The notes under the pieces: model-generated | Database searches by the model: none | What the model saw: only the letters and a program-made list of their open reading frames with translations | Told to the model about the DNA's origin: nothing | Assembly (NCBI GenBank): GCA_026392415.1 | Contig: JAPLCC010000029.1 | Location: forward strand, 1 to 32,592 | Length of the DNA stretch: 32,592 nt | Reading direction: 5' to 3' | Source of the DNA: Propionibacteriales bacterium | Lineage (GTDB): Bacteria > Actinomycetota > Actinomycetes > Propionibacteriales > Nocardioidaceae | In this document: positions 1 through 8,837 of the stretch, one piece after another | How positions within the stretch are numbered: the stretch's first letter is position 1 | Layout of the letters: the number at the start of each line of letters is the position of its first letter | Position numbers and translations under genes: made by a program

Positions 1-558
1 GTGCACGGTGAAGGCGAAGTCCCGGGTTCGTACGCCGAGATGGGCGATGGACTTCAGCCGCGGCGACGGGGGCACCTGCACCCCGAGCGCATCAGCCACA
101 TCCAGCCCGTGTGCCCAGGTCTCCATCAACCGCGCGGTGGCCGAGGAGACCACCGACATCTCGGGGCCGAACCACGGCAGCCGGGCAGCGGGGTCGGCCT
201 CGAGGAAGGCCCGGATCACCTCGGCGCGCGCCTGCTCAAACCACGCGAGCGCATCGCGGGCGTCGAGCCCGCGATGCTGCTCGGCCACCACGTCGGGGAA
301 GGCCGGGCCGTGCGCGAGCAGCTCGTCGCGGCGCGCGGCGAAGGCGTCGGTGTCGGTGACGGCCAGGCGGGCAGTGTCGTCGAAGTAGGCGAGGTGCGTG
401 ATCTGGTCGCCGATGGTCCAGCCCTCCGCGGGGGTGGGCCGTTTCCACTCCGCCTCGGCTCGGGCGCCGAGGACGGCGGCGAGGTCGGCTGTCTCGAGGG
501 CGAGGTCCTCGACGATGCGGTCGCGCACGGCCGCCTTGGCCGGGTCGACGGCGCTCAT
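1..558 (-). CDS. TIGR03084-type metal-binding protein no. 1 (partial, C-terminus beyond window)
   Basis: The first 186 residues of a DinB/maleylpyruvate-isomerase-N-like protein are present; the rest lies left of base 1. It closely matches the complete homologue at 18848-19648: both have a PTPAEGW segment followed by a conserved His (here His55 in DQITHLAY) and an RLMETW-H block (Glu146, His150), which are the likely metal ligands of this four-helix fold. The ATG (558-556) overlaps the stop of the upstream carboxylase alpha gene in an ATGA, so translation is coupled. The family has no well-established reaction; relatives include mycothiol-dependent enzymes. Its repeated linkage to acyl-CoA carboxylase genes here suggests a role in the same catabolic route, which is inference. 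Confidence 0.8.
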   Translation of the reverse strand, partial: MSAVDPAKAAVRDRIVEDLALETADLAAVLGARAEAEWKRPTPAEGWTIGDQITHLAYFDDTARLAVTDTDAFAARRDELLAHGPAFPDVVAEQHRGLDARDALAWFEQARAEVIRAFLEADPAARLPWFGPEMSVVSSATARLMETWAHGLDVADALGVQVPPSPRLKSIAHLGVRTRDFAFTVH

Positions 559-2576
559 GCGTCCCCGCCGCTCTGCTCGTCGTCACCGGAGACGACGGCG
601 AGCACCGTGCCCTGGTCGACGGACTCGCCGGGGCTGACACTCACCTGGGTCACCACGCCGTCCTGCGGCGCCTTGACCGCGTGCTCCATCTTCATCGCCT
701 CGAGCACCACGATCACGTCGCCGGTGGCTACCGTGGCGCCGGGCTCGGCGACCACGCGCACGACGGTGCCGGGCATGGGCGCGGTGAGCGATCCGGCGGC
801 CACCTCGGCCTCGATGGTCGGGAAGCGCGGGGCCTCGACGAACACCGTGGAGCCGAGCACCGAGTCGACGTAGCGGCTCTCGCCCTGGCGGGCCACCCGT
901 ACACGGCGGCGCACGGGGCCGACCTGCAGGTCGACGCGGTCGGGGCTGGCGGCGTGCAGGGTCACGGCGCCGAGGGCGTCGCCGTCAACGGTGGCCTCGA
1001 CCGTGGTGCCTGCGTGGCTGGCGACGACGCGGTAGCGGACGTCGACCTCGCGCTCGCCGTCGAGGTAGGTGACCTGCTGCGGGCCGTTATGCACGTTGCG
1101 CCAGCCCGACGGCACGCGGCCGAGCACCGGGGCGCTCGCGCGGCGTTCGGCCTGGTCGGCGAGGGCAGCGGCGAGCGCGTGCACCGGCAGGCGACGCTCG
1201 TCGGCGGTCGTCAGCTGCTCCGGGGTGTGCCGGGTGAGGTAGCCGGTGTCGATGTCACCCGCGATGAACTCGTCCTCGCGCAGGATGCCGACGAGAAGGT
1301 CGCGGTTGGTGACGACACCATGGACGCGGGAGTCGGCCAGCGTACGGGCCAGCAGGCGCACGGCCTGCTCGCGGTCGGCGCCGTAGGCGATGACCTTTGC
1401 CAGCATCGGGTCGTAGTAGACGCTGACATCGTCGCCACTACGGAAGCCTGCATCGACGCGAACGCCGTCGGCCAGCGGGATCTCGAACAGGTCGAGGTGG
1501 CCGGTGGCGGGCAGGTAGCCGGCGGGGACGTCCTCGGCGTAGAGGCGGGCCTCGATGGCGTGACCGGTCAGCGTGGCCGCCAACGCGGCCGGCGGCAGCG
1601 GCTTGCCCTCGGCGACGGCGAGCTGCAGCGCCACCAGGTCGAGACCGGTGACGAGCTCGGTGACCGGGTGCTCGACCTGGAGACGGGTGTTGACCTCGAG
1701 GAAGAAGAACTCGCCGGAGGCGTCGAGGATGAACTCGACCGTGCCGGCGCCGACGTAGCCAATCGCCTTGGCTGCGGCGATGGCCGCCGAGCCGAGCTGT
1801 TCGCGCAGTGCCTCGTCGACCACGGGCGACGGCGCCTCCTCGATGATCTTCTGATAGCGACGCTGCACCGAGCACTCACGCTCGAACAGGTGCACGACCT
1901 GGCCCTGGGTGTCGGCGAAGACCTGGACCTCGATGTGCCGCGGTCGCTGGACGAGGCGCTCGAGGAAGACGGCGCCGTTGCCGAACGCCCCCACCGCCTC
2001 GCGGCGGGCACCCTCGACGGCCTCGGCCAGGCCCTCGGGGCTCTCGACGACGCGCATGCCGCGACCGCCGCCGCCGAAGGCGGCCTTGACCAGCAGCGGG
2101 AAACCGACCTCGGCGGCCGCGCGTTCGGCGAGGTCGGCGGGCAGGGCGTCGTCCTCGCCGTCGATGGTGATGCCGGGCAGCACGGGGACGCCGGCGGCGG
2201 ACATCAGCTGCTTGGCGGCCGTCTTCGATCCCATCGCGGTGATCGCGGAGGCGGGCGGACCGACGAACACAATCCCGGCGTCGGCGCAGGCCTGCGCGAA
2301 CTCGGCGTTCTCGGACAGGAAGCCGTAGCCGGGATGGATGGCCTGGGCGCCGGTCTCGAGTGCGGCGGCGATGACGAGGTCGGCGCGCAGGTAGGTCTCG
2401 GCCGCGGTGCGGCCGGGCAGGGCGACGGCTTCGTCGGCCTCGAGCACGAACACCGCGCGGGCGTCGGGCTCGGAGTAGACGGCCACGGTCGCAATGTCGA
2501 GGTCGCGCGCCGACCGGATGACCCGGGAGGCGATTTCGCCTCGGTTGGCGATCAGCAGCTTGGTGATTCTGGTCAT
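555..2576 (-). CDS. Acyl-CoA carboxylase alpha subunit (biotin carboxylase + BCCP), copy 1
   Basis: This subunit carboxylates biotin with ATP and bicarbonate and carries it to the partner beta subunit. It has about 673 residues. An N-terminal biotin-carboxylase domain begins at KLLIANRGEIASRV, with the ATP-grasp glycine loop GGGGRGM near 168-174 and EVNTRLQVEHPVTE near 294-307. The C-terminal biotinyl domain has EAMKM with the biotinylated Lys near 629. This length and order fit the actinobacterial and MCC/geranyl-CoA-carboxylase type alpha subunits. I prefer the ATG at 2576; an in-frame GTG at 2588 would add four residues and neither start has an ideal ribosome site. It lies 67 bp downstream of the beta subunit gene and overlaps the following TIGR03084 gene. 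The substrate cannot be told from the alpha chain. Confidence 0.93.
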   Translation of the reverse strand: MTRITKLLIANRGEIASRVIRSARDLDIATVAVYSEPDARAVFVLEADEAVALPGRTAAETYLRADLVIAAALETGAQAIHPGYGFLSENAEFAQACADAGIVFVGPPASAITAMGSKTAAKQLMSAAGVPVLPGITIDGEDDALPADLAERAAAEVGFPLLVKAAFGGGGRGMRVVESPEGLAEAVEGARREAVGAFGNGAVFLERLVQRPRHIEVQVFADTQGQVVHLFERECSVQRRYQKIIEEAPSPVVDEALREQLGSAAIAAAKAIGYVGAGTVEFILDASGEFFFLEVNTRLQVEHPVTELVTGLDLVALQLAVAEGKPLPPAALAATLTGHAIEARLYAEDVPAGYLPATGHLDLFEIPLADGVRVDAGFRSGDDVSVYYDPMLAKVIAYGADREQAVRLLARTLADSRVHGVVTNRDLLVGILREDEFIAGDIDTGYLTRHTPEQLTTADERRLPVHALAAALADQAERRASAPVLGRVPSGWRNVHNGPQQVTYLDGEREVDVRYRVVASHAGTTVEATVDGDALGAVTLHAASPDRVDLQVGPVRRRVRVARQGESRYVDSVLGSTVFVEAPRFPTIEAEVAAGSLTAPMPGTVVRVVAEPGATVATGDVIVVLEAMKMEHAVKAPQDGVVTQVSVSPGESVDQGTVLAVVSGDDEQSGGDA

Positions 2577-2643
2577 GTCTCCACTCACGTCTGGTGCAGG
2601 TCTGCGGGGTGCGGGGTGATCAGGCGGGCCCGGGATCGAGCGG

Positions 2644-4242
2644 TCACATGCGGAAGACGCCGAAGCCCTGACCGCTGACGATGGCCTGGGAGTGCGCGGC
2701 GGAGAGACCGATGCCGAGCACGGTGCGGGTGTCGCGCGGGTCGATCACGCCGTCGTCGTAGATGCGGGCGGTGGTGAAGAAGGAGTGGGATTCCTGCTCG
2801 ATCTGCTCCTCGATCTTGAGTCGCTGCGCCTCGTCGGCGGCCTCGTCGTACGCACGACCTGCCGACGCCGCGGCCTGGCGTCCGACGATCGAGAGCACGC
2901 CGGCCAGCTGCTGGGCTCCCATCACGGCGAGGCGTGCGTTGACCCAGGCGAACATGAGCCGCGGATCGTAGGCGCGACCGGACATGCCGTAGTTGCCGGC
3001 GCCGAAGGAGGCCCCGATGTTCATCGTGATGTGCGGGACCGCGCTGTTCGCGACGGCGTTGATCATCTTCGCGCCGTCCTTGATGATTCCCCCCTGCTCG
3101 TAGGCGGTGCCGACCATGTAGCCGGTGGTGTTCTGGAGGAAGACCAGCGGAGTGCCGGACTGGTTGGCGAGCTGGATGAACTCGGCGGCCTTCTTGGCCT
3201 CCTCGCTGAACATCACGCCGCGGTGGTTGGCCAGCACGCCCACATTGAAGCCGTGGATGGAGGCCCATCCGGTCACCAAACTCGTCCCGTAGCGCGCCTT
3301 GTACTCGCTGAAGCGGGAGCCGTCGACGACGCGCGCGAGGATCTCGCGGGGGTCGACCGGAGTGCGGAAGTTCTCGGGGGTCAGGCCGAGCAGTTCCTCG
3401 GGGTCGTAGAGCGGCTCCTCGGGCACCGAGAGCATCCCGGGGCCGAGCTTGCGCCAGCCGAGGTCGGCGATGATCTGGCGGCCGATGCGCAGGGCGTCGC
3501 GCTCGTCAGCGGCGAAGACGTCGCCAAGGCCGGAGATCTCCGAGTGCATCCGGGCCCCACCGAGCTGCTCGTCGTCGGCGTCCTCGCCGGTGGCCATCTT
3601 CACCAGCGGCGGACCGCCGAGGAACACCTTGGCCTGGCCGTCGACGAGGACGCAGTAGTCGGCCATACCGGGCACGTAGGCTCCGCCGGCGGTCGAGTTG
3701 CCGAAGACCAGCGCGACGCTGGGGATGCCGGCAGCCGAGAGGTTCGTGAGCTTCTGGAAGATCCGGCCGGCGTCGACGAACAGCTCGGACTGCGTGGGCA
3801 GGTCGGCGCCACCGGACTCGACGAGGTAGACGACCGGCAGTCGGTTCTCGCGGGCGATGTCGAGCGCGCGCAGGTTCTTCTTCAGCGTGAAGGGGTTCAT
3901 CGCGCCACCGCGGACGGTGGGGTCGTGGGCGATGATCATGCACTCGACGCCGGAGACGACTCCGATGCCGGTGAGGATGCTCGCGCCGACCTGGAAGCGG
4001 CTGCCCCAGGCTGCGAGCGAGGAGAGCTCGAGGAAGGGCGCGTCGCGATCGAGCAGCAGCTCGAGACGCTCGCGGACCAGCAGGCGCCCCCGCTCGTGGT
4101 GGCGCTGGGCGTAGCGCTCACCTCCGCCGGCGCGCACCAGGTCGAGCTGCTTCTCGAGCTCGGCGAGAGCGTCGAGCTGCACCTGGCGGTTGCGGACGTA
4201 GGCGTCGTCTCGGGTGTCGAGTGTCGACGACAGCACCGGCAT
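2644..4242 (-). CDS. Acyl-CoA carboxylase beta subunit (carboxyltransferase), copy 1
   Basis: This subunit transfers the carboxyl group from biotin to an acyl-CoA. It has 532 residues, normal for the MCC/propionyl-CoA carboxylase beta family, with two crotonase-fold halves. The first half has VESGGADLPTQ (141-151) and the oxyanion-forming segment GNSTAGGAYVPGM (181-193); the second has GASFGAGNYGM (410-420). The protein ends in GVFRM like the second copy at 17198-18799. The start ATG has a strong AGGAGG six bases upstream. An operator-like palindrome at 4282-4303 sits upstream. The sequence style is closest to methylcrotonyl/geranyl-CoA carboxylases, which act on beta-methyl enoyl-CoAs, but the exact substrate is not determined. 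Confidence 0.93.
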   Translation of the reverse strand: MPVLSSTLDTRDDAYVRNRQVQLDALAELEKQLDLVRAGGGERYAQRHHERGRLLVRERLELLLDRDAPFLELSSLAAWGSRFQVGASILTGIGVVSGVECMIIAHDPTVRGGAMNPFTLKKNLRALDIARENRLPVVYLVESGGADLPTQSELFVDAGRIFQKLTNLSAAGIPSVALVFGNSTAGGAYVPGMADYCVLVDGQAKVFLGGPPLVKMATGEDADDEQLGGARMHSEISGLGDVFAADERDALRIGRQIIADLGWRKLGPGMLSVPEEPLYDPEELLGLTPENFRTPVDPREILARVVDGSRFSEYKARYGTSLVTGWASIHGFNVGVLANHRGVMFSEEAKKAAEFIQLANQSGTPLVFLQNTTGYMVGTAYEQGGIIKDGAKMINAVANSAVPHITMNIGASFGAGNYGMSGRAYDPRLMFAWVNARLAVMGAQQLAGVLSIVGRQAAASAGRAYDEAADEAQRLKIEEQIEQESHSFFTTARIYDDGVIDPRDTRTVLGIGLSAAHSQAIVSGQGFGVFRM

Positions 4243-4281
4243 CGGGGGCCTCCTCTGATCGCGTGAGTTCGCGGCATCCTG

Positions 4282-4303
4282 ATTATTAGTGAACGCTAAT
4301 TTA
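4282..4303. promoter_or_regulatory. Operator-like palindrome upstream of carboxylase operon 1
   Basis: The core ATTAGTGAACGCTAAT (4285-4300) has ATTAG/CTAAT arms. Its right half CGCTAATTTA (4294-4303) is identical to the right half of the palindrome at 19662-19683 beside TetR no. 1. It lies about 40 bp before the start of the beta subunit in an AT-rich patch that also offers a possible leftward -10 (TAATAAT on the minus strand). It is probably the binding site of TetR no. 1; this is inference. Confidence 0.6.
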
Positions 4304-4376
4304 CTTCGCTAGAGCGTGACCGGAAGAGACACGGACCTGACCGGTCCTGCACGCTCGGGGACGAACTCCTCCCCAA

Positions 4377-4400
4377 CTGTTGACTACACCTGTGTACAGG
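4377..4400 (+). promoter_or_regulatory. TTGACTACA-type operator upstream of NTF2-like gene 1
   Basis: TTGACTACACCTGT (4380-4393) is framed by CTGT...ACAG (4377-4399). It is one of eleven copies of this element in the window and the only region with a single copy. TTGACT could also serve as a -35 box, with a poor -10 (TAAGGA at 4403) 17 bp further on. It lies about 65 bp before the gene start at 4466. Confidence 0.5.
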
Positions 4401-4465
4401 ATTAAGGATGGCGGCCACCCGCCCGGCGAGGACGCCGACGCGGCCCCGATCCACGAGGAGCACCC

Positions 4466-5269
4466 ATGGCTGCGAAGAGCGCGCCCACACCGACGACCAC
4501 CTCAGGCTCGACCGGCTCGGCCTTCACCGAGGAGGCCTTCCAGGCCGCGCTGCGCCTGCGGCGCTGGCGCGCCGAGCCGCCCGAGTTCGTGACCGGCAAC
4601 CGCGGCGAGCCGGTCCGCTCCGTCAGCGAGGAGCAGCTGACCGCCGACGCCCTCCAGTGGTTCGCCGACCTCGAGGCAAAGGTCGAGTTCTACCGCGGCC
4701 TGGGCGTCGATCTCGACTGGCTGGTGACCTGGACCAAGAAGTACTGGTGGAGCTGGTTGACCCGCGACATGAGCGTCAGCGATGAGCTCTACACCCAGGA
4801 CGTGCGCTGGAAGGACGTGTCCTCCTTCGGGCGCACGATGGTGGGCATCCCCGAGTTCATCAAATACAACTTCTGCTTCTTCGACGCCATCCCGGACTGG
4901 CGCTACGACCCGCTGCTCGGCCAGCTCTATCTCGACGTCACTCCGGAGGGCCGCGTCAGCTTCGCCGTCCGCTACATCGGCAGCGGGCACTGGGACGGCC
5001 CGTTGCGGCTCCACCCCTACGACGACAGCGCCCCCGCCATCCCCGGCACGGGCCGCTTCGTCCAGGTCAGCGCTGTCGACCGCTACCACTTCACCGAGGA
5101 CGGTCTGATGTCGCACGGCGAGACGCTGTTCGACATCATCGACGGCCTGCAGTCCTCGCTGCTGCTGCCCCGCGACGACTCCTGGCAGTTCCGGTCCATG
5201 ATGTCGGCCACCGGCCTCGGCGTCTCGGTGCGCCGGCTGCTCGGGCCGCTCGGCGGCTTGCGGGGCTGA
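4466..5269 (+). CDS. NTF2/SnoaL-like protein no. 1
   Basis: The protein has 267 residues: a low-complexity N-terminus, a helical part (about 20-95), then an NTF2-like cone domain (about 95-230). Family signatures shared with three other genes here are GNRGE (44-48), a Trp-rich KKYWWSWLTRDM (91-102), FGRTMVG followed by an FI-YN-FFDA-PD-RYD pattern, GHWDGPLR (174-181) and VDRYHF with HGETL (205-221). The NTF2 fold includes limonene-epoxide hydrolase, ketosteroid isomerase and SnoaL cyclases, so an isomerase, hydrolase or cyclase acting on an oxidised intermediate is plausible, but I cannot assign catalytic residues. The start has GAGGAG five bases upstream. It belongs with no. 4 (26761) to the subtype that has WSWL/VRDM and no adjacent P450. 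It converges on the SDR at 5296. Confidence 0.8.
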   Translation: MAAKSAPTPTTTSGSTGSAFTEEAFQAALRLRRWRAEPPEFVTGNRGEPVRSVSEEQLTADALQWFADLEAKVEFYRGLGVDLDWLVTWTKKYWWSWLTRDMSVSDELYTQDVRWKDVSSFGRTMVGIPEFIKYNFCFFDAIPDWRYDPLLGQLYLDVTPEGRVSFAVRYIGSGHWDGPLRLHPYDDSAPAIPGTGRFVQVSAVDRYHFTEDGLMSHGETLFDIIDGLQSSLLLPRDDSWQFRSMMSATGLGVSVRRLLGPLGGLRG

Positions 5270-5275
5270 CGGACT

Positions 5276-5317
5276 GGAGCGCTGCACCCAAGGACTCAGC
5301 CTCGGGTGCGGCGCTCC
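5276..5317. terminator. Bidirectional hairpin terminator between convergent genes
   Basis: The arms at 5276-5289 (GGAGCGCTGCACCC) and 5304-5317 (GGGTGCGGCGCTCC) pair over 14 positions with one G-T. The loop (5290-5303) contains the stop codon of the leftward SDR gene, so the right arm is coding. It would serve both the rightward NTF2-like gene ending at 5269 and the leftward operon. There is no T-run, as is common in actinobacteria. Confidence 0.7.
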
Positions 5318-6228
5318 ACCGCGGCCAGAACGGACTGCACGCGGGCATCGGCCCGCAGGGCCTCGTCGAGTCGACGGTTCATCACCTCGCGCATCAGCGA
5401 GTACGGCTCCCACAGCCGGGGCGCGATGCTGCGCGCGGACCGCTGCTCAATGCCGTCCACGATGGAAGCGGCCGCCTGCTCCGGGCTGATCCTTCGCCGT
5501 ACCGGCGCCGGCATCAGCGTCTCGACCCGACGTCCGAGCGGGTCCTCCTCGAAGGTGCGACGCACCAAGGACGTCGCCACAACGCCGAAGTAGGCGACAC
5601 CCGCGCTCGCACCCGTCGGGCCGAGCTCGATGCGCAGCGCGCGGCCGATGTGCTCCACGCCCGCTTTGCTGGCTCCGTACGACGCCGCGCCGAAGCCGGG
5701 CGCGAACGCCGCCACGGACGACACGACGTGCACGTGCCCCCGCGTCGCGACCACGTCGTCGATCGCGGGGTGCACGGTGTTCATCACGCCGGTCAGGTTC
5801 ACCCCGACGACCCGGTCGAAGTCGTCGAGGTCGGTCGTACGCAGCGTCGCGGCCTCCGGGGCGACCCCTGCGTTGGCGACCACCACGTCAAGGCGTCCGA
5901 AGCGGCTGCGGACCTCGCGGACGGCGTCCGCCATGGCGACGCGGTCGCGCACGTCGGCGACGATGGCGTGGGCGTCGTGGGCGTCGTCGCCGGCGAGCAG
6001 GGTGGCCTCATCGAGGAGATCCTCGGCGACGTCCACGAGGACGACGCGTGCGCCCCGCGCACCCAGAGCCACGGCGGTGGCCCGCCCGATGCCTTCCGCG
6101 GCGCAGGTCACGAGCGCCACGCGGCCGACGAGGTCGAGAGGCTCGTCGGCGCGTACCCCCGGCAACCCGCCCAGCACGGGCGGGACCCGAAGGCGGGGAA
6201 GACCGGTCACACCGACGAAGGGGTGCAT
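5296..6228 (-). CDS. Short-chain dehydrogenase/reductase no. 1 (variant cofactor loop)
   Basis: The classical SDR fold is complete at 310 residues, with a Pro/Leu-rich N-terminal lead of about 35 residues. The active-site residues are present: Asn144 (VNLTG), Ser170/171, Tyr184 and Lys188 (YGASK). The NAD(P) loop reads TCAAEGIG (41-48): the first glycine of TGxxxGxG is Cys42, whereas the paralogue at 7868 has TGAAEGIG. The acidic residue ending strand beta2 (VLVDV) suggests NAD preference. The ATG overlaps the rubredoxin stop (TGATG), which rules out upstream in-frame starts inside the rubredoxin gene. It is the last gene of the leftward P450/BVMO operon. It probably oxidises an alcohol intermediate; the substrate is unknown. 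Confidence 0.88.
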   Translation of the reverse strand: MHPFVGVTGLPRLRVPPVLGGLPGVRADEPLDLVGRVALVTCAAEGIGRATAVALGARGARVVLVDVAEDLLDEATLLAGDDAHDAHAIVADVRDRVAMADAVREVRSRFGRLDVVVANAGVAPEAATLRTTDLDDFDRVVGVNLTGVMNTVHPAIDDVVATRGHVHVVSSVAAFAPGFGAASYGASKAGVEHIGRALRIELGPTGASAGVAYFGVVATSLVRRTFEEDPLGRRVETLMPAPVRRRISPEQAAASIVDGIEQRSARSIAPRLWEPYSLMREVMNRRLDEALRADARVQSVLAAVERRTRG

Positions 6229-6416
6229 CAGTCGCGCTCGACCTCGACCATGTCGAAGTCGGCCTTGGCCTCGCCGCAGTCCGGGCACTCCCAGTCCTCG
6301 GGGATGTCCTCCCAGCGGGTGCCGGGCGGGAAGCCGTCCTCGGGCCAGCCGAGCGCCTCGTCGTACTCGAAGCCGCAGGTGGCGCAACGGAAGAGTCGGT
6401 ACTTCTGGGTGGTCAT
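6228..6416 (-). CDS. Rubredoxin
   Basis: This is a 62-residue one-iron electron carrier. The two knuckles CATCGF (residues 11-16) and CPDCGE (44-49) supply the four Cys ligands, and the aromatic core and [11 protein letters not shown] stretch are typical of rubredoxins that serve hydroxylases. It sits 43 bp downstream of an FprA-type reductase gene and overlaps the next SDR gene by one base. Rubredoxins of this sort usually serve AlkB-type alkane monooxygenases, but no such gene is in the window. The nearby oxygenases are two P450s and a BVMO. Reductase and rubredoxin may together feed electrons to a P450 or to an enzyme encoded elsewhere (inference). Confidence 0.95.
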   Translation of the reverse strand: MTTQKYRLFRCATCGFEYDEALGWPEDGFPPGTRWEDIPEDWECPDCGEAKADFDMVEVERD

Positions 6417-6459
6417 GGCGGACTTGCCTCTCTGTGGGGTGGGTTTGGATCGGGTGGGG

Positions 6460-7821
6460 TCAGGCGGGCGCGCCGGCCCGTGCGGCGTGGGCGATCGCGA
6501 CCATCGCGTCGGCGGCGGCGACCTTGGTGCGCTCGCGGCCGCGCTGGGCGCCGAGGCGCCGCTCGTGCTCGTCGACAGCGCACCAGTCCTGCCACGTCAG
6601 CCAGGTCACGCCTCGCTCGTCGAGCAGGTCGGCGACGTCGGGGCGCGGCGGCGTGGCGGCGGTGCCGGAGGCCAGGTCCTCGGCGACCCCGGCCACCACT
6701 TCGGCGGCATCGCTGCGGGTCTGACCAATCAGGCCCACCGGGCCGCGCCGGATCCAACCGGTGGCGTAGACACCGGGGGCGCCGACGACCCGGCCGTCCT
6801 CAGCCGGGACGACCGCACGATCGGGGTCGAAGGGCAGCCCGTCGATGGCGTCCGAGCGGTACCCGATCGCGCTGTAGACCGCCTGCACGGGCCAGTCGGT
6901 GACCTCCCCCGTGCGCCGGATCCCGCCGACGCCGTCGAGCTCAGCGCGGGCCGTGCGCAGCCCGACCACGCGACCGTCCTCACCGAGCACCTCGACCGGA
7001 TCGGCGAGAAAATGCAGGTGCAGACGCTTCGGGCGGCCCTGCGGCGGCGCCGCGGCGTAGCCCTCGAGCATGCCGACAACCTTGTCGGTCATCTTCGACG
7101 ACGCCCGGGCCGCGAAGGAGGCGTCGTCGAAGAGCAGGTCCGCCGGGTCGACGATGACGTCGAAGCCGGTCGCCTCACCGAGCTCGCGCACCTCGAGGGG
7201 ACTGAACTTCGCCTGCGCAGGGCCGCGGCGTCCGAAAACGTGGACGTCGCGCACCCGGCTCGCGGCCAGCGCTTCGAGCACCTCGTCCGGCATCTCGGTA
7301 CCAGCCAGCTCCTCGGGGGACCTGGCCAGGATGCGGGCGATGTCGAGTGCCACGTTGCCGGCACCGACGACCGCGACGCTCTCAGCGTCCAGCGGCCATT
7401 CGGCGGGGGCGTCGGGATGGGCGTCGAACCACGACACGAACGAGGCGCCGCTGAAAGACCCGACCAGGTCCGCTCCCGGGATGGGCAGCGCACGGTCGCG
7501 CAGCGCGCCGGTGGCCAGCACGATGGCGTCGTAGCAGCGCCGCAGGTCGTCGATCGTCAGGTCGGCGCCGTCGCCCACCTCGACGCCCGCCACCAACCGC
7601 ACCCGTGGCTGGGCCAGCATCGCGGCGAGGGTGGCGGTCACCGACTTGATCCGCGGGTGGTCGGGCGCCACGCCGTAGCGAATCAGGCCGTAGGGCGCCG
7701 GCAGCCTCTCGATGACATCGACGTGCGCGTCCGGGATCGCCTTGACGAGACCGTCGGCGGCGTAGAGGCCGGCGGGACCGGCGCCAACGACGGCGACGCG
7801 CGGGGAGGGGGTGGTGGTCAC
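6460..7821 (-). CDS. FprA/adrenodoxin-reductase-type ferredoxin-NADP+ reductase
   Basis: The 453-residue flavoprotein has the FAD loop [15 protein letters not shown] (11-25), the family signature [18 protein letters not shown] (44-61) and the NADPH loop [17 protein letters not shown] (149-165). This is the adrenodoxin-reductase architecture, which passes electrons from NADPH to small iron-sulfur proteins. GTG at 7821 is the likely start, with AGGAG nine bases upstream. It lies between SDR no. 2 and rubredoxin in the leftward operon. The adjacent carrier gene is rubredoxin rather than a ferredoxin, which makes rubredoxin its probable partner (inference). Confidence 0.92.
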   Translation of the reverse strand: MTTTPSPRVAVVGAGPAGLYAADGLVKAIPDAHVDVIERLPAPYGLIRYGVAPDHPRIKSVTATLAAMLAQPRVRLVAGVEVGDGADLTIDDLRRCYDAIVLATGALRDRALPIPGADLVGSFSGASFVSWFDAHPDAPAEWPLDAESVAVVGAGNVALDIARILARSPEELAGTEMPDEVLEALAASRVRDVHVFGRRGPAQAKFSPLEVRELGEATGFDVIVDPADLLFDDASFAARASSKMTDKVVGMLEGYAAAPPQGRPKRLHLHFLADPVEVLGEDGRVVGLRTARAELDGVGGIRRTGEVTDWPVQAVYSAIGYRSDAIDGLPFDPDRAVVPAEDGRVVGAPGVYATGWIRRGPVGLIGQTRSDAAEVVAGVAEDLASGTAATPPRPDVADLLDERGVTWLTWQDWCAVDEHERRLGAQRGRERTKVAAADAMVAIAHAARAGAPA

Positions 7822-7867
7822 GGGGTACGACTCCTCGATCGGTGGAAGGGATTGGTCACGGGAGCCG

Positions 7868-8797
7868 TCACATCCGCACGCCTGCGCGTTCCTCGATCGC
7901 GGCGTAGATCCGGTGGATTCGCGGGCTGGCGCGCAGTGCCTCGTCGAAGCGGCGGTTGACCACCTCGCGCATCAGCGCGTACGGCTCCCACACCTTCGGC
8001 GCGATCGCGCGCGCCGAGCGGCGCTCGACCGCGGCCACGATGGTGGCGGCCGCCTGCTCCGGGGTGATCCGCTTGCGCATCGGCGGCGGAAGGAGGCCGT
8101 CGACCTCGCGTCCGAGCGGGTCCTCGTCGAAGGCCTTGCGCACCAACGACGTGGCGACCACGCCGAAGTAGGCGACGCCCGCCGTGGCCTCGGTGGAGCC
8201 CAGCTCGATGCGCAACGCCCGACCGACCTGTTCCACGCCGGCCTTGCTGGCGCCGTACGACACCCCGCCGAGGCCCGGCGCGAAGGCCGCCACCGATGCG
8301 ACGACCAGAATGTGGCCACCCCGGGCCATGACCTCGTCGATCGCGGGGTGCACGGTGTTCACGACGCCGGTCAGGTTGATGCCGACGACCCGGTCGAAGT
8401 CGTCCAGATCGGTCGTGCGGATGGTCGCAGGCAGCGGGGTGACGCCGGCGTTGGCGACGACGACGTCGAGCCGACCGAAGGTCGCGGTGGCCTCCTCGAC
8501 GGCGGCGGCCATCGCTGCCCGGTCGCGCACGTCGGCGACAATGCCGTGCGCCTGACCGGCGGGCAGATCGGCCACGGTGGTCCTCAGCAGGTCGGCGGCC
8601 ACGTCGACCAGGACAACGCGGGCGCCGCGCGCGACAAACGCCCCAGCGCAGGCGCGACCGATCCCCTCGGCGGCGCCGGTGACCAGCACCACCCGCCCGC
8701 GCAGTTCGATCCGTGGATCCGCCCGGAGCACGGCCGGGACACCGGGGATCGCGGGGAGGCCGGGCAGGCCGAGCAAGGACAGCAGGGGTGCACTCAT
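7868..8797 (-). CDS. Short-chain dehydrogenase/reductase no. 2
   Basis: The classical SDR has 309 residues, with a hydrophobic LPGLPAIPGVPAVLR-like lead, the cofactor loop TGAAEGIG (40-47), the NAG motif (ANAGV), NLTG (141-144), a Ser near 168, and Tyr181/Lys185 in YGASK. It is a close tandem paralogue of SDR no. 1 (shared RTTDLDDFDRVVG, NTVHPAID and ISPEQAAASI/ITPEQAAATI blocks), with the reductase and rubredoxin genes between them. The ATG at 8797 has GGAG six bases upstream and is preferred to an in-frame start 54 bp earlier. It probably converts an alcohol to a ketone or aldehyde, perhaps making the ketone that the BVMO uses (inference). Confidence 0.92.
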   Translation of the reverse strand: MSAPLLSLLGLPGLPAIPGVPAVLRADPRIELRGRVVLVTGAAEGIGRACAGAFVARGARVVLVDVAADLLRTTVADLPAGQAHGIVADVRDRAAMAAAVEEATATFGRLDVVVANAGVTPLPATIRTTDLDDFDRVVGINLTGVVNTVHPAIDEVMARGGHILVVASVAAFAPGLGGVSYGASKAGVEQVGRALRIELGSTEATAGVAYFGVVATSLVRKAFDEDPLGREVDGLLPPPMRKRITPEQAAATIVAAVERRSARAIAPKVWEPYALMREVVNRRFDEALRASPRIHRIYAAIEERAGVRM

Positions 8798-8837
8798 GGT
8801 CTTCTCCGAAGGTGTCGTGGCAGGGTCGGATGGGGAC

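Noticed and set aside
681..2678. Very long open frame antisense to carboxylase alpha copy 1
   Set aside because: It is a by-product of high GC and strong third-position bias; its translation is Gly/Val/Asp-rich with no family signature. The same holds for long antisense frames at 2692-4266 and 22204-24183.
6229..6387. N-terminal extension of SDR no. 1
   Set aside because: The Arg/Gly-rich extension is the rubredoxin gene read in another frame; the ATG overlapping the rubredoxin stop fits the paralogue's length.
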